DNA of 6,778 nucleotides from an uncultured Thermomonas sp. GTDB lineage: Bacteria; Pseudomonadota; Gammaproteobacteria; Xanthomonadales; Xanthomonadaceae. Shown here piece by piece: positions 6,251 to 6,778 of this stretch (positions within the stretch are counted from its first letter, which is position 1; each line of letters begins with the position of its first letter). Made by a program: the position numbers and the translations under genes. The notes under the pieces were generated by a model. That model saw only the letters and a list, made by a program, of their open reading frames with translations, was not told the DNA's origin and did not search any database. The stretch is taken from assembly GCA_946480065.1 (NCBI GenBank), contig CAMLJA010000104.1:1-6778 (forward strand), written 5' to 3'.

Positions 6251-6272
6251 GAGCGCGCGGTCAGCCGGCGCG
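6229..6272. repeat. Inverted repeat across convergent gene ends
   Basis: CGCGCCGGC (6229-6237) and GCCGGCGCG (6264-6272) are exact reverse complements separated by 26 bases. They flank the stop codons of the second YceI gene and the glutaredoxin-like gene, which converge with only 10 bases between them. The long loop and absence of a T-tract make it a weak candidate for a shared terminator. Confidence 0.2.
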
Positions 6273-6497
6273 GGCCGCCACGAACGCCGCCAGCGCCGCG
6301 GGTTCGAACGGCCAGTCCAGCTCGGCGCCGCGGCCGTCGTCGCGCAGCACCGGCACCCGCATGCCGTAGCGCGCCTCCAGCGCGGCATCGCCGTCGATGA
6401 ACACGCTGTCGAACGCGGGCGAGCGCGCCGCGGCCAGCGCCGCGAGCGCCAGGTCGCACAGGTGGCAGTGGTCGCGCTGGTACAGGATCAGGGCCAT
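6261..6497 (-). CDS. Small glutaredoxin-like protein (DUF836 type)
   Basis: This 78-residue protein has a minimal thioredoxin fold. The first strand MALILYQRD leads to the CxxC redox motif C11-H-L-C14, followed by a helix. A second strand (SVFIDGD, 31-37) precedes the ARYGMRVPVLRDDG segment, which carries the expected cis-proline at P49. The order CHLCD ... YG-x-RVPVL is typical of the DUF836 glutaredoxin-like family, which is shorter than classical glutaredoxins. There is no signal peptide, so it should be cytoplasmic and take part in thiol-disulfide exchange. Its substrate is unknown. The start at 6497 has no clear Shine-Dalgarno. The gene converges on the YceI operon with 10 bases between stops, and diverges from the serine dehydratase gene across a 67-base gap. 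Confidence 0.88.
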   Translation of the reverse strand: MALILYQRDHCHLCDLALAALAAARSPAFDSVFIDGDAALEARYGMRVPVLRDDGRGAELDWPFEPAALAAFVAARAG

Positions 6498-6531
6498 ACG
6501 CCGGCGTCGTTCGCCCGGTGGGCAGGCGTCC

Positions 6532-6537
6532 TAGAAT
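6532..6537 (+). promoter_or_regulatory. Predicted -10 box (TAGAAT) of the L-serine dehydratase gene
   Basis: The same TAGAAT hexamer as before the YceI operon occurs here in the same CCTAGAAT context, in an otherwise G/C-rich gap. It would start transcription near 6543-6545, leaving about 20 bases before the ATG at 6565. A weak TTCGCC lies 16 bases upstream. The opposite strand reads TATTCT in almost the same bases (6533-6538), so a promoter for the divergent glutaredoxin-like gene could overlap it. Confidence 0.45.
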
Positions 6538-6564
6538 AGCGGGCCCAGCCCCTGGCAGCGCCGC

Positions 6565-6778
6565 ATGGCCGTTTCCACCTTCGACCTCTACAAGATCGGC
6601 ATCGGCCCCAGCTCCTCGCACACGGTCGGGCCGATGCGCGGCGCCGCGCGCTTCGTCGAGCACCACCTGGACGAGGCCGGCCGCCTGCAGGACGTCGCGC
6701 GCATCCGCGCCGAGGTGTTCGGGTCGCTGGCGCTGACCGGCCGCGGCCACGGCACCGACAAGGCGGTGCTGATGGGGC
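6565..6778 (+). CDS. sdaA: L-serine ammonia-lyase (iron-sulfur L-serine dehydratase), N-terminal part
   Basis: The 71 complete codons begin [20 protein letters not shown] and continue [10 protein letters not shown], the N-terminal signature of bacterial single-chain [4Fe-4S] L-serine dehydratases (SdaA/SdaB/TdcG). These enzymes convert L-serine to pyruvate and ammonia in the cytoplasm. The segment [22 protein letters not shown] also fits the family's N-terminal beta domain. The cluster-binding cysteines belong to the C-terminal catalytic domain, which lies beyond the window, so integrity cannot be judged. The ATG at 6565 is the only sensible start: an in-frame TAG lies at 6532 and no other start codon intervenes. 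No good Shine-Dalgarno is visible. The divergent neighbour is the glutaredoxin-like gene. I use sdaA as the family name; which paralogue it is cannot be told from this part. Confidence 0.92.
   Translation, partial: MAVSTFDLYKIGIGPSSSHTVGPMRGAARFVEHHLDEAGRLQDVARIRAEVFGSLALTGRGHGTDKAVLMG

Noticed and set aside
1..6778. Mobile elements, attachment sites, CRISPR repeats, tRNA or rRNA genes
   Set aside because: No transposase, integrase, regularly spaced repeats or RNA-gene signatures were seen, and base composition is even throughout.

Overview
The window is very GC-rich, densely coding and strongly biased to G/C at third codon positions. Gene content and promoter style point to a gammaproteobacterium of the Xanthomonadaceae (Lysobacter, Luteimonas or Xanthomonas-like). 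The supporting features are TAGAAT -10 boxes close to start codons, a YceI/cytochrome b561 cluster, a small glutaredoxin-like protein beside L-serine dehydratase, and a Reg_prop hybrid kinase. The assignment is an inference from sequence style, not a database match. I see no mobile element, CRISPR array, tRNA or rRNA. No gap between genes exceeds 83 bases.

Layout. (1) Bases 1-777, plus strand: the 3' part of an unrecognised lipoprotein gene, entered within its signal peptide. (2) Bases 763-4356, minus strand: a 1197-residue hybrid sensor kinase. It has a signal peptide, 14 propeller-type repeats, a Y_Y_Y domain, one membrane helix, HisKA, HATPase and a C-terminal receiver. Its stop overlaps the lipoprotein gene tail to tail by 15 bases. 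(3) Bases 4357-4439: a compact divergent control region with a 12-bp and an 18-bp perfect palindrome and a TAGAAT box that predicts a leaderless transcript. (4) Bases 4440-6250, plus strand: a three-gene operon of exported YceI protein, cytochrome b561 and a second exported YceI protein, with start/stop overlaps of 14 and 8 bases. (5) Bases 6261-6497, minus strand: a 78-residue glutaredoxin-like protein. (6) Bases 6498-6564: a second divergent control region with another TAGAAT box. (7) Bases 6565-6778, plus strand: the N-terminal part of L-serine ammonia-lyase, cut by the window end.

How it may work together. The operon resembles the known yceJ-yceI pairing of a di-haem membrane cytochrome with a periplasmic isoprenoid-binding lipocalin-like protein, but here the cytochrome lies between two different YceI proteins. 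The large periplasmic sensor is divergent from this operon and shares its short control region, so it may respond to a periplasmic signal relevant to the operon. This is inferred from gene order only. The kinase carries no DNA-binding domain and no partner regulator is present in the window, so its output path is unknown.
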